From NCBI GenBank assembly GCA_020628645.1, contig JAHDES010000023.1:25589-89588 (forward strand): a stretch of DNA of 64,000 bases, written 5' to 3'. The position numbers were made by a program, and so were the translations under genes. Shown piece after piece: positions 34,382 to 43,510 of this stretch (its first letter is position 1; the number at the start of each line of letters is the position of its first letter). The notes beneath the pieces were generated by a model. The model was not told the DNA's origin. It saw only the letters and a list, made by a program, of their open reading frames with translations, and did no database searches. The stretch comes from Saprospiraceae bacterium. GTDB lineage: Bacteria; Bacteroidota; Bacteroidia; Chitinophagales; Saprospiraceae.

Positions 34382-34527
34382 CCTGATTACAGCTCAGGAG
34401 GTTGCAGGTTCCCTGCCCGCCCCCCTCAATGCAGCTCCTGGCAGGCGGGGAGTCCTGCCGAGGTCACAAAAAGCTCTTTCGTGAGAAAGGGCTTTTTTTG
34501 TTGAATGCTTCTTTCGTTTATTATGGT
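34382..34527 (+). repeat. Duplicated, disrupted tRNA-Arg 3' half with terminator
   Basis: The sequence repeats the tRNA-Arg gene from the anticodon stem (CCTGATTAC) through its terminator and into the GIY-YIG start region, with a G to A change in the anticodon loop. A 38-bp GC-rich insert (34412-34449) splits the T loop after GGTTC. The insert carries CCTGCC...GGCAGG and CCCGCC...GGCGGG inverted repeats. The 5' half is absent, so it cannot be a working tRNA. The intact counterpart is 34018-34125. Confidence 0.85.
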
Positions 34528-35300
34528 TAGTGGTCTGCTACTGTACCTGTAGTGGGAAATCCTCAGAATTTTAATTTGGAACAAAAAATTAAAATTTGAC
34601 GAATTCAACCGAACGCGGAGATAAATACACCCACTTGGCTCGGTATGTTTTGTTCTGTATAGTTTTATTTTTTCTGAAATTTATTTTCAAAATAATTCTT
34701 CCTATTTAACTTATATTCTTCTACTTCTATTCCTGTTTTTGTTGAAAATTCTCTTTCCAATATTAAACCTAATTTCTTTACTATTTTTGATGAACCGATA
34801 TTGGCTTTATACATTCCCGCGCTCAAATTTTGTACACCTAAATTTTCAAATCCTTCTCCAATTAGAAATTTACATATTTCTGTCCCGATTCCTTTTCCCC
34901 AATATTTCTCATCAACTAAATATGCTAATTCTAATTCTTCGTCAACTGATTTTTGTGTTTTCAACAATCCGCACTCTCCAATAATCTCTTCAGTTGATTT
35001 TAGAATTACAACTAAAAATCCAGTTTTATCTTTATTTCTATATTTTTCTTTTTTCCATTTCTCTTTTAATTCCTCTAATGACCAATCATATTTTCCCGTC
35101 AAGATGTATTTCATATTTGATCGATTTCTATAAATTTCAAGAACCTTCAAATAATCTTGTTCTTTGATTTCTCTTATAATTAACCGATTTGTTTCTTTCA
35201 AAACATTCATAGATTTTATTATAATTTCTTTAGTTTTTTAATTAATCTCTGATTATAAAGAACTTCTTTGTCTATGTTGTACTTTTTAGTGATTCGAATC
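34506..35300 (+). pseudogene. Broken second GIY-YIG copy
   Basis: The start region of a GIY-YIG gene (ATGCTTCTTTCGTTTAT, 34506-34522) resembles that at 34102. Its continuation appears only at about 35258-35300 (codons for FVYVVLFSDSN, compare SVYVLFSDSH), and then the similarity ends. The roughly 740 bp between the two pieces contain the GNAT gene. The copy is therefore interrupted and truncated. Confidence 0.55.
34665..35210 (-). CDS. GNAT-family acetyltransferase (RimJ-like)
   Basis: The N-terminus ETNRLIIREIKEQDYLKVLEIY and the motif A region YWGKGIGTEICKFLI (Q/R-x-x-G-x-G/A variant WGKGIGTE) are typical of RimJ/RimL-type GNATs, which transfer an acetyl group from acetyl-CoA to amino groups of proteins or small molecules. 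At 181 residues it is full length. Its AT-rich, lysine-rich coding and its location inside a disrupted GIY-YIG copy suggest recent acquisition. Confidence 0.85.
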   Translation of the reverse strand: MNVLKETNRLIIREIKEQDYLKVLEIYRNRSNMKYILTGKYDWSLEELKEKWKKEKYRNKDKTGFLVVILKSTEEIIGECGLLKTQKSVDEELELAYLVDEKYWGKGIGTEICKFLIGEGFENLGVQNLSAGMYKANIGSSKIVKKLGLILEREFSTKTGIEVEEYKLNRKNYFENKFQKK

Positions 35301-35325
35301 TACTATCCACTTTTCAAATAAATAC

Positions 35326-35736
35326 TCACTGCACCACCTCACTAATTTGAACGATGGGCTGAATATTGGTATAATTGGGAATATCACCGATAATTTTCTC
35401 TGCATTGGGTTTAAATAATTCTTGATAATCGGACAGTTTTTCAAAGTATAAATACCCTATCGCCAAATACGGAATAGGTTCTTTAGGCGTCCTCCCCATC
35501 ATCCCTTTATCAATTTCTAATTTTTTTAAAGCAGCTCCGTAAATATCAGCGAGCATAGGCATGTGTGTGGAGGAATAATAATCCATATCAAAGGTTTTGC
35601 CTTCATCATTTGGATATAAAATGGTCACTTTAATCATGCCTTTTTTAATTTTAGAAGTATCAGATATGTTGGATGGTTCACAAGCAAAAAATAGTGTACA
35701 GACTGAAAAAACTAGCAGGACAAATTGGTTTTTCAT
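35326..35736 (-). CDS. EthD-domain lipoprotein
   Basis: A lipoprotein signal with a lipobox-like FFACEPS (Cys at about residue 19) precedes a compact ferredoxin-like domain: MIKVTILYPNDEGKTFDMDYY...HMPMLADIYG, the EthD pattern (KvtvLyp...FD.dYY...H.p). EthD proteins are small dimeric alpha/beta barrels of unclear function, some tied to ether degradation or polyketide chemistry. Export as a lipoprotein is less usual and is inferred from the N-terminus. Confidence 0.8.
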   Translation of the reverse strand: MKNQFVLLVFSVCTLFFACEPSNISDTSKIKKGMIKVTILYPNDEGKTFDMDYYSSTHMPMLADIYGAALKKLEIDKGMMGRTPKEPIPYLAIGYLYFEKLSDYQELFKPNAEKIIGDIPNYTNIQPIVQISEVVQ

Positions 35737-35924
35737 ATGTTTAAATTATTGTCGTGAGCCGACTTCAAGTCGTCTTACGATTAGTTTAATCATTATTTTG
35801 TGTGTCTATTTATAGTCATGGATGTTTCATATGTTTAAATTATTGTCGTGAGCCGACTTCAAGTCGTCTTACGATTAGTTTAATCATTATTTTGTGTGTC
35901 TACTTATAGTCATGGATGTTTCAT
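35731..35924. repeat. 94-bp tandem duplication containing palindromic repeat
   Basis: Units at 35731 and 35825 are almost identical over 94 bp. Each holds the palindromic family-1 element (TCGTGAGCCGACTT...ACGA; 35752-35780 and 35846-35874). A separate small hairpin, TCCCGTAAAACGGGA, lies near 35960. No gene is seen in the 323-nt gap 35737-36059. Confidence 0.85.
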
Positions 35925-36059
35925 GTGTCTTTTTTTATTTTTAATTAAGGTCACATAGCTTGTCCCGTAAAACGGGAGAACTTACCATAATTGAAAAGTC
36001 ATTTCCTTTTAAGTCTAAAGACTTTTTAATCATGGACGATTCATTTTTTGAGATTTTAT

Positions 36060-37181
36060 TTAACAGCCACAAGTGCCTTTGATCGTTTTAGTATCTAAAA
36101 CTGTTTTTCCATCATTGGACATCAACATAATGGTACCATCAATATGGTTCGCTTCTCCTTCATAGTTGGTCATTCTTCTAGCTCGAACGTACACATTAAA
36201 TCTACGATTATCAAAATCTAAATAATACGCAGAATCGCCAAAATCACTTGATTTAAGTTGCTTCGCTTTTGCAATAGCATCTGTTGCCATATCGCGTAAT
36301 TCACGGATGTACATGCCTGAAGTTGCCTTATTTTCGATGGGAATTTCTGTAATTTCTTTTCCTGAGGCTAAAATAACGTCAGTCAAAAATTCCACCACAT
36401 GATCATAGCCTTTTGGAAAGCCATATTGTGTGAGGGGTTTTCCAAAAAACAAGGTGCCTGAATCATCATGTTTGATCCACACCTCCTTAGTAGATAATTC
36501 TTTTAATTGTGACTCTAAATTCATCTCTGTCGAATAGATGCTATTCATTTCGCCATTGATTTTCACACAAGCATTATCCTCCATATTGGAGGTAAAAATA
36601 GTTGCTCCCTTATAACGATCACCTGTGTTAAAACTACACGCACAAGACAAATCGCCCATCATTTCACAGGTCGGACTTTCATAGCTGTCTAATACTCCTC
36701 GAGCGGTGTATCCTTCTGGAGTAAACAAAGGTTTATCTTCTTCTTTTTGAGGTGCATCTTTGGTTTCTCCCTGTTTTACTAATGCGCCCTGAAACGCCCA
36801 ACCTATTTTACCATCTTCTGTTTTTACTTCCACCCAGGGTTCTGAATAAGCATTACCACGTAAGGTAATCGTTTCATTGAAATCTGTTTTTTCTCCTGTT
36901 AAATAGACCGTTTCATTTTCACGTATTTTAGCGACCACACTACTTTTGATATTGGGGCGTTCTCGAATATTAAGATAGTCTACCCAAGCGACCATTTGCT
37001 CCATGGCTGCTTGTTCTTCCTCTTTTTTATCATTTGAATTGGAAGACGGAGTAGTAGTAAGAGAATCAGCACTAGTAGAAGAGGCATTGTCACTTACTTC
37101 TGAATTGGAAGTAGTAGAAGCATCATTTTGGGAACAAGAAAAACAAAAAACTAAAACGAAGAAAAGAAGAAACTGTCTCAT
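36060..37181 (-). CDS. SH3-domain lipoprotein (373 aa)
   Basis: A lipoprotein signal (FCFSCSQ, Cys16) is followed by a Ser/Thr/Asn-rich linker to about residue 60. A bacterial SH3 domain follows (about 64-137: VDYLNIRERPNIKSSVVAKI, then WVEVKTEDGKIGWAFQGALV). The remaining 230 residues form an unknown domain with several cysteines (CEMMGDLSCACSFNTGDRY, ending KTIKGTCGC). Probably anchored to the outer or inner membrane facing the periplasm; SH3b domains often bind peptidoglycan peptides. Function unknown. Confidence 0.8.
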   Translation of the reverse strand: MRQFLLFFVLVFCFSCSQNDASTTSNSEVSDNASSTSADSLTTTPSSNSNDKKEEEQAAMEQMVAWVDYLNIRERPNIKSSVVAKIRENETVYLTGEKTDFNETITLRGNAYSEPWVEVKTEDGKIGWAFQGALVKQGETKDAPQKEEDKPLFTPEGYTARGVLDSYESPTCEMMGDLSCACSFNTGDRYKGATIFTSNMEDNACVKINGEMNSIYSTEMNLESQLKELSTKEVWIKHDDSGTLFFGKPLTQYGFPKGYDHVVEFLTDVILASGKEITEIPIENKATSGMYIRELRDMATDAIAKAKQLKSSDFGDSAYYLDFDNRRFNVYVRARRMTNYEGEANHIDGTIMLMSNDGKTVLDTKTIKGTCGC

Positions 37182-37213
37182 TGGTTATTAATTATCTTAT
37201 TAAATCTTATTAT

Positions 37214-37260
37214 GCGAGTTAGGAAACTCGCTTGATATAGTAAGGAGAAGTTAGGAAACC
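37214..37260. repeat. Palindromic repeat family 2, copies
   Basis: GCGAGTTAGGAAACTCGC (37214-37231) is a hairpin with a TAGGAA loop. A half-matching AGAAGTTAGGAAACC follows at about 37246. The same theme occurs at 53945, 57578, 57924 and 57953. Confidence 0.65.
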
Positions 37261-37353
37261 AGTCTGCTGCCCTAAGCTCTTACTTTAAGACAGGCAAGCT
37301 TCTCCAATCATCCACATATTTTAATCTAAATAGTATTGGATATACATTCAAGA

Positions 37354-37393
37354 GTGCGGATTAGTTTAATTCTAAAAATAAACTAATCCGCAC
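37354..37393 (-). terminator. Strong hairpin behind the T9SS adhesin gene
   Basis: A perfect 15-bp stem (GTGCGGATTAGTTTA with its complement) with a 10-nt loop lies 55 nt after the adhesin stop. There is no long T run, so it could be a terminator or an mRNA-protecting stem. Confidence 0.55.
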
Positions 37394-37447
37394 CACTATA
37401 CTCATCTATCAAAATTCGATTTGAAATTAGATAGGTGTTAAAGATAA

Positions 37448-40400
37448 TTAATTAACTATAATTTTTTGGTAGAATATTTCATCTTCAATAACAAGATGCA
37501 ATAAATAAGTACCAGAAGGTATAGCATCAAGGTTTAATTCAATCCCTCTATTGGTACGGTTTGAATGTTTGATTGGAACTTCAATTCCTTGCACATTATA
37601 CAAACGAAGTGCGCTTAAATGTCGTACTTGAGTTTCACTCATTTGTATCATCAACTGCCCTTGGGTAGGGTTGGGTGAACAAATGATTTTCTGAGCAATA
37701 GGAGTTAAAATGCTATTAGAAAGATAAACGTAAGATGCCGTTTGCGTACATCCATTTTCATCTGTTACAGTGAGTACGTATTCGAAGCCATCTTCTGGAT
37801 TTTCAATGATATTAGTAGCTTCATTTACATTCCAATCATACGTATAAGCCCCTACTCCACCTGTTACATTGACTTCCAATTGATTATTTAGGTTAACCAT
37901 AAAGTCAATTTCAATAGGTTCAACTTCATCAATGGCAATCTCCATAGAAGAAGAACAAGCATTTTGAGTATTGGTCACTTCTACGGTATAAAATCCAGCT
38001 TGATTTACGGTAATATCTTCTAAATTTGGATTCGTAATGATACTTGGCCCACTCCACTGAATCTGTACAGCATTACTTTGAACATTGGTACTCATATCAA
38101 TCTGTACCTCCATCGTATTACAATCCAATAATTCAGGTGTTACTATATTTATGACAGGAATTGCAGTATCTTCTATAACTTCTACGTTATCAGATGCTTG
38201 TTCGCCCGTTTCGTTATTCGTTACGGTAAAGGTGTAGGTGCCAGCATCGCTTATTTGTACGGCTTGATTTGTACTAATGACATTTCCATTTTGATCTGTC
38301 CAGGCATAAGAAAAATCTGCTCCAGTAGACAAATTACTTCCCAATAATTCAACACTCATTATTGCACAATTTAAGACTTGATCTGCACCAGCATCTACAA
38401 TGGGTGCATCAGTATTAGACATAATGTCGTATTCGTATCTGGTGACAAAACCACTTGCTGTATCTCGTTGAAGAAAGGCGTATATTCCTACTTTAGAAAT
38501 TTGAGCTACGGGAAAATCCAAAAGGGTTAAGCCTTCTCGTTCAATCCATTTATATTCAAATTCTGAACTTCGAGATGGGTCAAAAGGTTGATACGTTAAT
38601 CCATCAATACCATCTATCAGATCTCTTGGGTCAATCTCAATGGGAAAATCTGTTGTCACAAGGGATTGTAATTCTATCGTTTCAGAATTGAATTCTTGTG
38701 CCAATTCCACACTTTCTGTATTGGTACAGCCATTTAAATTATTTGTTACCGTAAGCGTATAAGTACCAGGGATATCTACTTCTATGTCTTCTGAATTGGA
38801 GTTCGCTATCGCTTGTCCGCTAGGACCTATCCAATTAAAAGTCGCATCATTTATAGCAGGAGAATACAAGGTAGCATCTAGTACTGCAAGGGGCTGTTCA
38901 AAGGAAAGAGGCATAGGATTAGCAATATCAAATACTGGAATCGCAAAATCTTCATTTATCATTACTTGATCGCTGAAGGTTTCTCCTGTTGTTGAGTTAG
39001 TGACCTCCAAAGTGTATAATCCAGATTGAACAACTTCTTCTGTGATATTAGTACCAACAATACCATTGGGCCCCGTCCATAGATAGGAAAATTCCGTTCC
39101 CGTTGACGAAGCCGTTCCATCTAAAGTAACTTCCACGATGTTGCAAGTTAAAGTTGAAGACGAACCTGCATCTGCCAAAACACTATTATAAACCGTATAA
39201 GTATAAGTGTATGCACATCCTGTTTCCACATTAGTAGCTACAAAATCATATTGTCCTGCTTGACTTACTTCTGCTGTAAATGCACCAGAAGTAATCAAAC
39301 CGGGGGCTGCTATCCACTCAAATATAAGATTAAGTCCTGAGGGAAATTCATCCGCAGTTAAGGTGACTGGAAATTGATTTGCTTGGATGGGAGTTATGTC
39401 AAAATTACCGCCATCTATATTTTCTTCTACAGTGACGGATGCAGAACTGGTACAACCATTATCTACATTTTCAATAATTAAGGTGTACGTCCCTGCTTCA
39501 TTAATAATAGGATCTGGTGTATTGGCAATAACTGTATTAAAAGAGTTGCTCCATTCATAAGTTGCATTAATAATAGATGTGGAGCCTGTGAGCGTTATAC
39601 TAGTTGTAGCACAATCTAAGACTAAGGGAGGTATTATTGTAACATCTGGAACTTCAAAATCTGAATCTATTATTACCTCATCTGAATCTGTTTCATTCGT
39701 ATTTACATTTAAAACAGTCAAATTATAGGTACCTGCATCTGACACTTCCACAGTAGGTGTATTGGCAATAAGATTTCCTTGAATATCCGTCCAAGTATAA
39801 ATATAATTTGCACCTAAAGAGGTCGCTACACCTCCTAAAATTGCAGTAGGCATTGCACAATTTAACACTTGATCTATACCTGCATCTGCTATTGTAATTG
39901 TACTAAATTGAATGGTATAAATGTATTCTGTTGTACAGCCCGTTTGTGTATTGGTTCCGACAAAGATGTACGTTCCAGCTAAGGAAACTTCAGCGAGTGG
40001 AAAGTTGGTAACAGTTAAGCCATTTTGGGTAATCCATTGATAGGTAAAATTGGAGTTATCTATAAAATTACTTGGGTCAATGGTATAAACAGGATCCGAA
40101 CTTGTAATCGTTGGTACATTAATAGTTGAACTTTCTTGATCGGTCAGCACTTCGATAACTTCTTCTGCACTACAACCATTTATAGTATTGGTGAGACTTA
40201 GAATATAAGCACCTGCTTGACTAACAGTGATAGAGGATTGATTTGGATCAGAATCCACCCCTGGTCCACTCCAAAAATAACTTTCCGCACCCGTTGGTAC
40301 ATTGGATGAAGTAGCTGTAAGTGTTACACTAGAATTATTACACGTAAGAATAGCAGAATTGGGAGAAATAGAAAAAATAGGTGCTTCAAAATCAGTTGTG

Positions 40401-42205
40401 ACTAGGACTACATCTATCGCCGTTTCACCTGTATTGGTATCTGTAATCTCTAATTGATATTGACTTGGTTCTGTTACTTCTACCTGTAAATCATTGCTAA
40501 TTACCGTTCCAAATTCATCTGTCCAAACATAAGAAATAGCTGGGCCTTGCGAGGAATTCATACTCCCTAAAGTCACAGCAAAAGAAGTACAAGTCAAGAC
40601 TTGATCTGCTCCAGCATCTGCTGTAAGGGTCGTAGAAAAATTAAGGGTGTAAATTATTGTAGTAGTACAACCATTATTTGCATTTTCCGCAAAGCAGGTA
40701 TAAATCCCTGTTTGATTTACAGTAAGATCTGGTGTAGTGGCTAATAAAATATTGTTTTCATTATACCATTCAAATATCCAAGGGCCTTGTTGCGTATCGA
40801 GATATTCCGTAGCGTCTAAAGTCGAAGAAGCATTTGTAGTAGTGATAGAGGGTACATTAATGGTTTCTTCATTTTGGTCAGCTTCAACTGTAACGGAAGC
40901 AGAATTTGAACATGCATTTTCATTATTTGTTACAGTAAGCGTATACGTATCAGCTTCATTTACAGTGACATCTGCTGTATTAGCGATTACATCATTTGCA
41001 GAATTTGTCCATACATAAGTAAAATTACTACCAAAGAATGTTGTCCCTGTGAGTGTTGTACTTGGTTCAGAACAACTTAAAACAGAAGGAGTTGAAATAC
41101 TTATTTGTGGAATAATCAGATTTGTTACAATAGTAACCAAATCACTATCCGTCTCTCCTGTATTACTATTGGTGATTGTCAACTGAAATTCACCTGGATT
41201 GCTTACTTCTATAAATGGAGTTGTACCAATAACGGCACCTGTAATGTCCGTCCATTCATAAACAAATTCACTACCTGTAGGATTACTGGAACTACCTAAA
41301 GTAACGGATGGATTCGCACAATTAATTTCTTGACTAGGACCAGCATCTGCAGTTAAGGATGATGCGTATACTTCGTATACATATTCATTAATACAAGATG
41401 GAGAGCCTAAATCTTCAATAAAAGTGTATTGCCCAGGACCAGAAATACTAGCGATAGGAAAATTGTTTACTTGTAAACCTGATTGAGCTTGCCAACTGTA
41501 AGCAGCAGTTGAATTTGTCATGTATTGACTTGGGTCAATTTCAATTGGGAACGTAGAAAATGTACCAAAATTAATATTCGTTGTACTACTTTGAAAGTCA
41601 GCAGGTACAATCGTATTTTCTTGTGACGAACAACCATTGTCTTCATTGGTAACTACCAATTCGTAAGAACCATTTGTATTGACTTCAATGGTATTGCTAG
41701 TTGTGGAAGAAAGAATATTTCCACCAAAAGTAGACCATTCATAACTAACGTTAATCGAAGGATCTGCTAGAACTGCCTCCAATTGTGCAATAGGATTGGT
41801 ACAATTCAAAAAAGAAGGCGTTACATTTATACCATTGATGGTCGGTACTCCAAAATCCTCCGTGACATTGGTCGTATCCATAGCCACAAATGAGGTCGTT
41901 GTATTGGTGACTTTTAGGATATATTCGCCTGATTGATAAACGGTAACTTCAGGGCTTGTCCCTATAATATTTTCATTAGCGTCTTTCCATTCATAGGAAA
42001 ATTCTGGGCCAACAGATGTATTTTCTCCTCCCAATGTTACTTCAAAATCTACACAAGTCAAGCTTTGATCGGGTCCTGCATCTGCCACTGCTGATTGTAT
42101 AAAATTGTTGGGATGTTCTTTAAAGGAATAAGCCTCAGTTAATAATGGATGGAATAAAAAAATGATAAGTAGTTGTGCTAAATAGGTTGGATTATTCATT
42201 CTCAT
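37448..42205 (-). CDS. Giant T9SS-exported repeat adhesin (1585 aa)
   Basis: The start is taken at MRMNNPTYLAQLLIIFLF, which gives a signal peptide. The body consists of about ten PKD/Ig-like modules in two alternating types: one opens ADAGxDQxLTC and continues YxWTDxxG, GxYxLxVTNxxTGE; the other has PxxLxCxxxxxxLT, YEWSN and TYTLTVxNxxNGC. The C-terminus (IICSPNPTQGQLMIQM ... GIELNLDAIPSGTYLLHL ... YQKIIVN) is a type A T9SS sorting domain. It should be exported by the type IX system and attached to or released from the cell surface. Paired cysteines, one or two per module, probably form disulfides. An adhesion or gliding function is inferred. Confidence 0.85.
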   Translation of the reverse strand: MRMNNPTYLAQLLIIFLFHPLLTEAYSFKEHPNNFIQSAVADAGPDQSLTCVDFEVTLGGENTSVGPEFSYEWKDANENIIGTSPEVTVYQSGEYILKVTNTTTSFVAMDTTNVTEDFGVPTINGINVTPSFLNCTNPIAQLEAVLADPSINVSYEWSTFGGNILSSTTSNTIEVNTNGSYELVVTNEDNGCSSQENTIVPADFQSSTTNINFGTFSTFPIEIDPSQYMTNSTAAYSWQAQSGLQVNNFPIASISGPGQYTFIEDLGSPSCINEYVYEVYASSLTADAGPSQEINCANPSVTLGSSSNPTGSEFVYEWTDITGAVIGTTPFIEVSNPGEFQLTITNSNTGETDSDLVTIVTNLIIPQISISTPSVLSCSEPSTTLTGTTFFGSNFTYVWTNSANDVIANTADVTVNEADTYTLTVTNNENACSNSASVTVEADQNEETINVPSITTTNASSTLDATEYLDTQQGPWIFEWYNENNILLATTPDLTVNQTGIYTCFAENANNGCTTTIIYTLNFSTTLTADAGADQVLTCTSFAVTLGSMNSSQGPAISYVWTDEFGTVISNDLQVEVTEPSQYQLEITDTNTGETAIDVVLVTTDFEAPIFSISPNSAILTCNNSSVTLTATSSNVPTGAESYFWSGPGVDSDPNQSSITVSQAGAYILSLTNTINGCSAEEVIEVLTDQESSTINVPTITSSDPVYTIDPSNFIDNSNFTYQWITQNGLTVTNFPLAEVSLAGTYIFVGTNTQTGCTTEYIYTIQFSTITIADAGIDQVLNCAMPTAILGGVATSLGANYIYTWTDIQGNLIANTPTVEVSDAGTYNLTVLNVNTNETDSDEVIIDSDFEVPDVTIIPPLVLDCATTSITLTGSTSIINATYEWSNSFNTVIANTPDPIINEAGTYTLIIENVDNGCTSSASVTVEENIDGGNFDITPIQANQFPVTLTADEFPSGLNLIFEWIAAPGLITSGAFTAEVSQAGQYDFVATNVETGCAYTYTYTVYNSVLADAGSSSTLTCNIVEVTLDGTASSTGTEFSYLWTGPNGIVGTNITEEVVQSGLYTLEVTNSTTGETFSDQVMINEDFAIPVFDIANPMPLSFEQPLAVLDATLYSPAINDATFNWIGPSGQAIANSNSEDIEVDIPGTYTLTVTNNLNGCTNTESVELAQEFNSETIELQSLVTTDFPIEIDPRDLIDGIDGLTYQPFDPSRSSEFEYKWIEREGLTLLDFPVAQISKVGIYAFLQRDTASGFVTRYEYDIMSNTDAPIVDAGADQVLNCAIMSVELLGSNLSTGADFSYAWTDQNGNVISTNQAVQISDAGTYTFTVTNNETGEQASDNVEVIEDTAIPVINIVTPELLDCNTMEVQIDMSTNVQSNAVQIQWSGPSIITNPNLEDITVNQAGFYTVEVTNTQNACSSSMEIAIDEVEPIEIDFMVNLNNQLEVNVTGGVGAYTYDWNVNEATNIIENPEDGFEYVLTVTDENGCTQTASYVYLSNSILTPIAQKIICSPNPTQGQLMIQMSETQVRHLSALRLYNVQGIEVPIKHSNRTNRGIELNLDAIPSGTYLLHLVIEDEIFYQKIIVN

Positions 42206-42378
42206 AATTAAAACTTTATAATACGTAAAAATACTATTTATCTTGCTATAAATCAAACTTTAAGCCAAAGCTTAACTGAATAGACATTTATACGCAATTG
42301 AATAAGTGATTTCGTATAAAAAGTATAACCTATCTTTAAACAATGAATCCTGAAGAGCGTGGAGTTATGATTAAACAA

Positions 42379-43119
42379 CTACAAAAAATACAATTTTCCT
42401 TGTAAATCTTTCTTGTATTTTCGACCAATAGGGAGCATATTTTTATCTACTTCTAAAGAAGCTTCTACAAAATTGACCGAGGTGATACGATGGATATTGA
42501 CGATATAGGATTGATGAATACGAATAAAATCCGCTTTGGGTAGTTTCTCGGCTAATTTATTCAAAGAGATATTAATGGGGAGTTTACTACTGTTCGTTTT
42601 GGCGTAAGCATATTTACCTTCTAATTCGAACCAAAGCACTTCTTTGAGTTGAATTTTTTTGTATTTGTTTCCTACTTTTAAGAATAATTCATCCGTTAAA
42701 ATCGCAGCCTCCTCCCCTTCTTCTGCTCGATGTGGACGATCTACAAATGCCAATTCTATCGCTTGTCTAATTTTCAATTTTGATAAATCTTTATCTAAAA
42801 AAGCAACAGGATTGACTTGCTTGGCTTCTTCATAGACTTCATCAAAATAACTGGACGTCATAAAAATGATGGGAATATCTTCGATTGATTTGATTTGTTT
42901 GGCTGCTTCAATGCCTGTTTTGTCTCCTCCTAAATTAACATCTACGACAGCTATTTCGATTTCATTTTCTTCAAATAAAGTACATGCTTCTTCAAAGGTA
43001 GTTGCCTTTATAATTTGGTCATACCCCAAGTCAATTAATACACGCTCCAGAATGGTCATAAACCATCGGTCATCTTCTACAATCAATATTTGTGGATTAC
43101 TTGAGCTTTGACTCGTCAT
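42379..43119 (-). CDS. LytTR-type response regulator
   Basis: A receiver domain (residues about 10-125) holds the acidic pair in VEDD, the phospho-acceptor in VVDVNLG (Asp about 59), MTSS and the Lys in FLDKDL. A LytTR DNA-binding domain (about 145-246) shows FLKVGNKYKKI, LWFELEGKYAYAKT and DFIRIHQSYIVNI. Response regulators of this type bind direct repeats upstream of target genes. No histidine kinase is adjacent, so it is an orphan in this window. The upstream neighbour is a small membrane protein; the downstream neighbour is the giant adhesin. Confidence 0.9.
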   Translation of the reverse strand: MTSQSSSNPQILIVEDDRWFMTILERVLIDLGYDQIIKATTFEEACTLFEENEIEIAVVDVNLGGDKTGIEAAKQIKSIEDIPIIFMTSSYFDEVYEEAKQVNPVAFLDKDLSKLKIRQAIELAFVDRPHRAEEGEEAAILTDELFLKVGNKYKKIQLKEVLWFELEGKYAYAKTNSSKLPINISLNKLAEKLPKADFIRIHQSYIVNIHRITSVNFVEASLEVDKNMLPIGRKYKKDLQGKLYFL

Positions 43120-43189
43120 ATAAGTTTTTATCTACGTAGTTAATTTATTGTTGTATAGCGCAAATGTTATGCCTTTTGTATAAATCAAC

Positions 43190-43393
43190 CTACTTTTTTA
43201 TTTTATAAATATAAATCGTCCATAAACAGAGTGAAAAAACACCTACTTCAAAATAAGCATCTAAGTTAGTTAAATACTCAATAGGAAATATTTTAGATAA
43301 CAAATAGGTAATTCCACACAACAAACTAAAATACATCCATATTTTCTCAAAAACAGATAGGTTTTTATATTTTTCTTGAAGTCCGCTTGGCAT
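43190..43393 (-). CDS. Small membrane protein (67 aa)
   Basis: From the ATG at 43393 (MPSGLQEKYKNLSVFEKIW) the product has two probable membrane helices (MYFSLLCGITYLLSKIF and VGVFSLCLWTIYIY). No family is recognised. It lies upstream of the LytTR regulator in the same direction. Confidence 0.55.
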   Translation of the reverse strand: MPSGLQEKYKNLSVFEKIWMYFSLLCGITYLLSKIFPIEYLTNLDAYFEVGVFSLCLWTIYIYKIKK

Positions 43394-43510
43394 ACTTTTT
43401 ATTATTTTTGAAATGATACAAAAATGAAAAAGGCTTTTCAATTACGCCTAGCAAGGGAATAAATTTCCTTGTTATCCATCCTATTCATTTTGACTGGCTT
43501 TGAATGTTTA

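Noticed and set aside
34382-34462. Second working tRNA-Arg
   Set aside because: The 5' acceptor and D arm are missing and the T loop is split by 38 bp.
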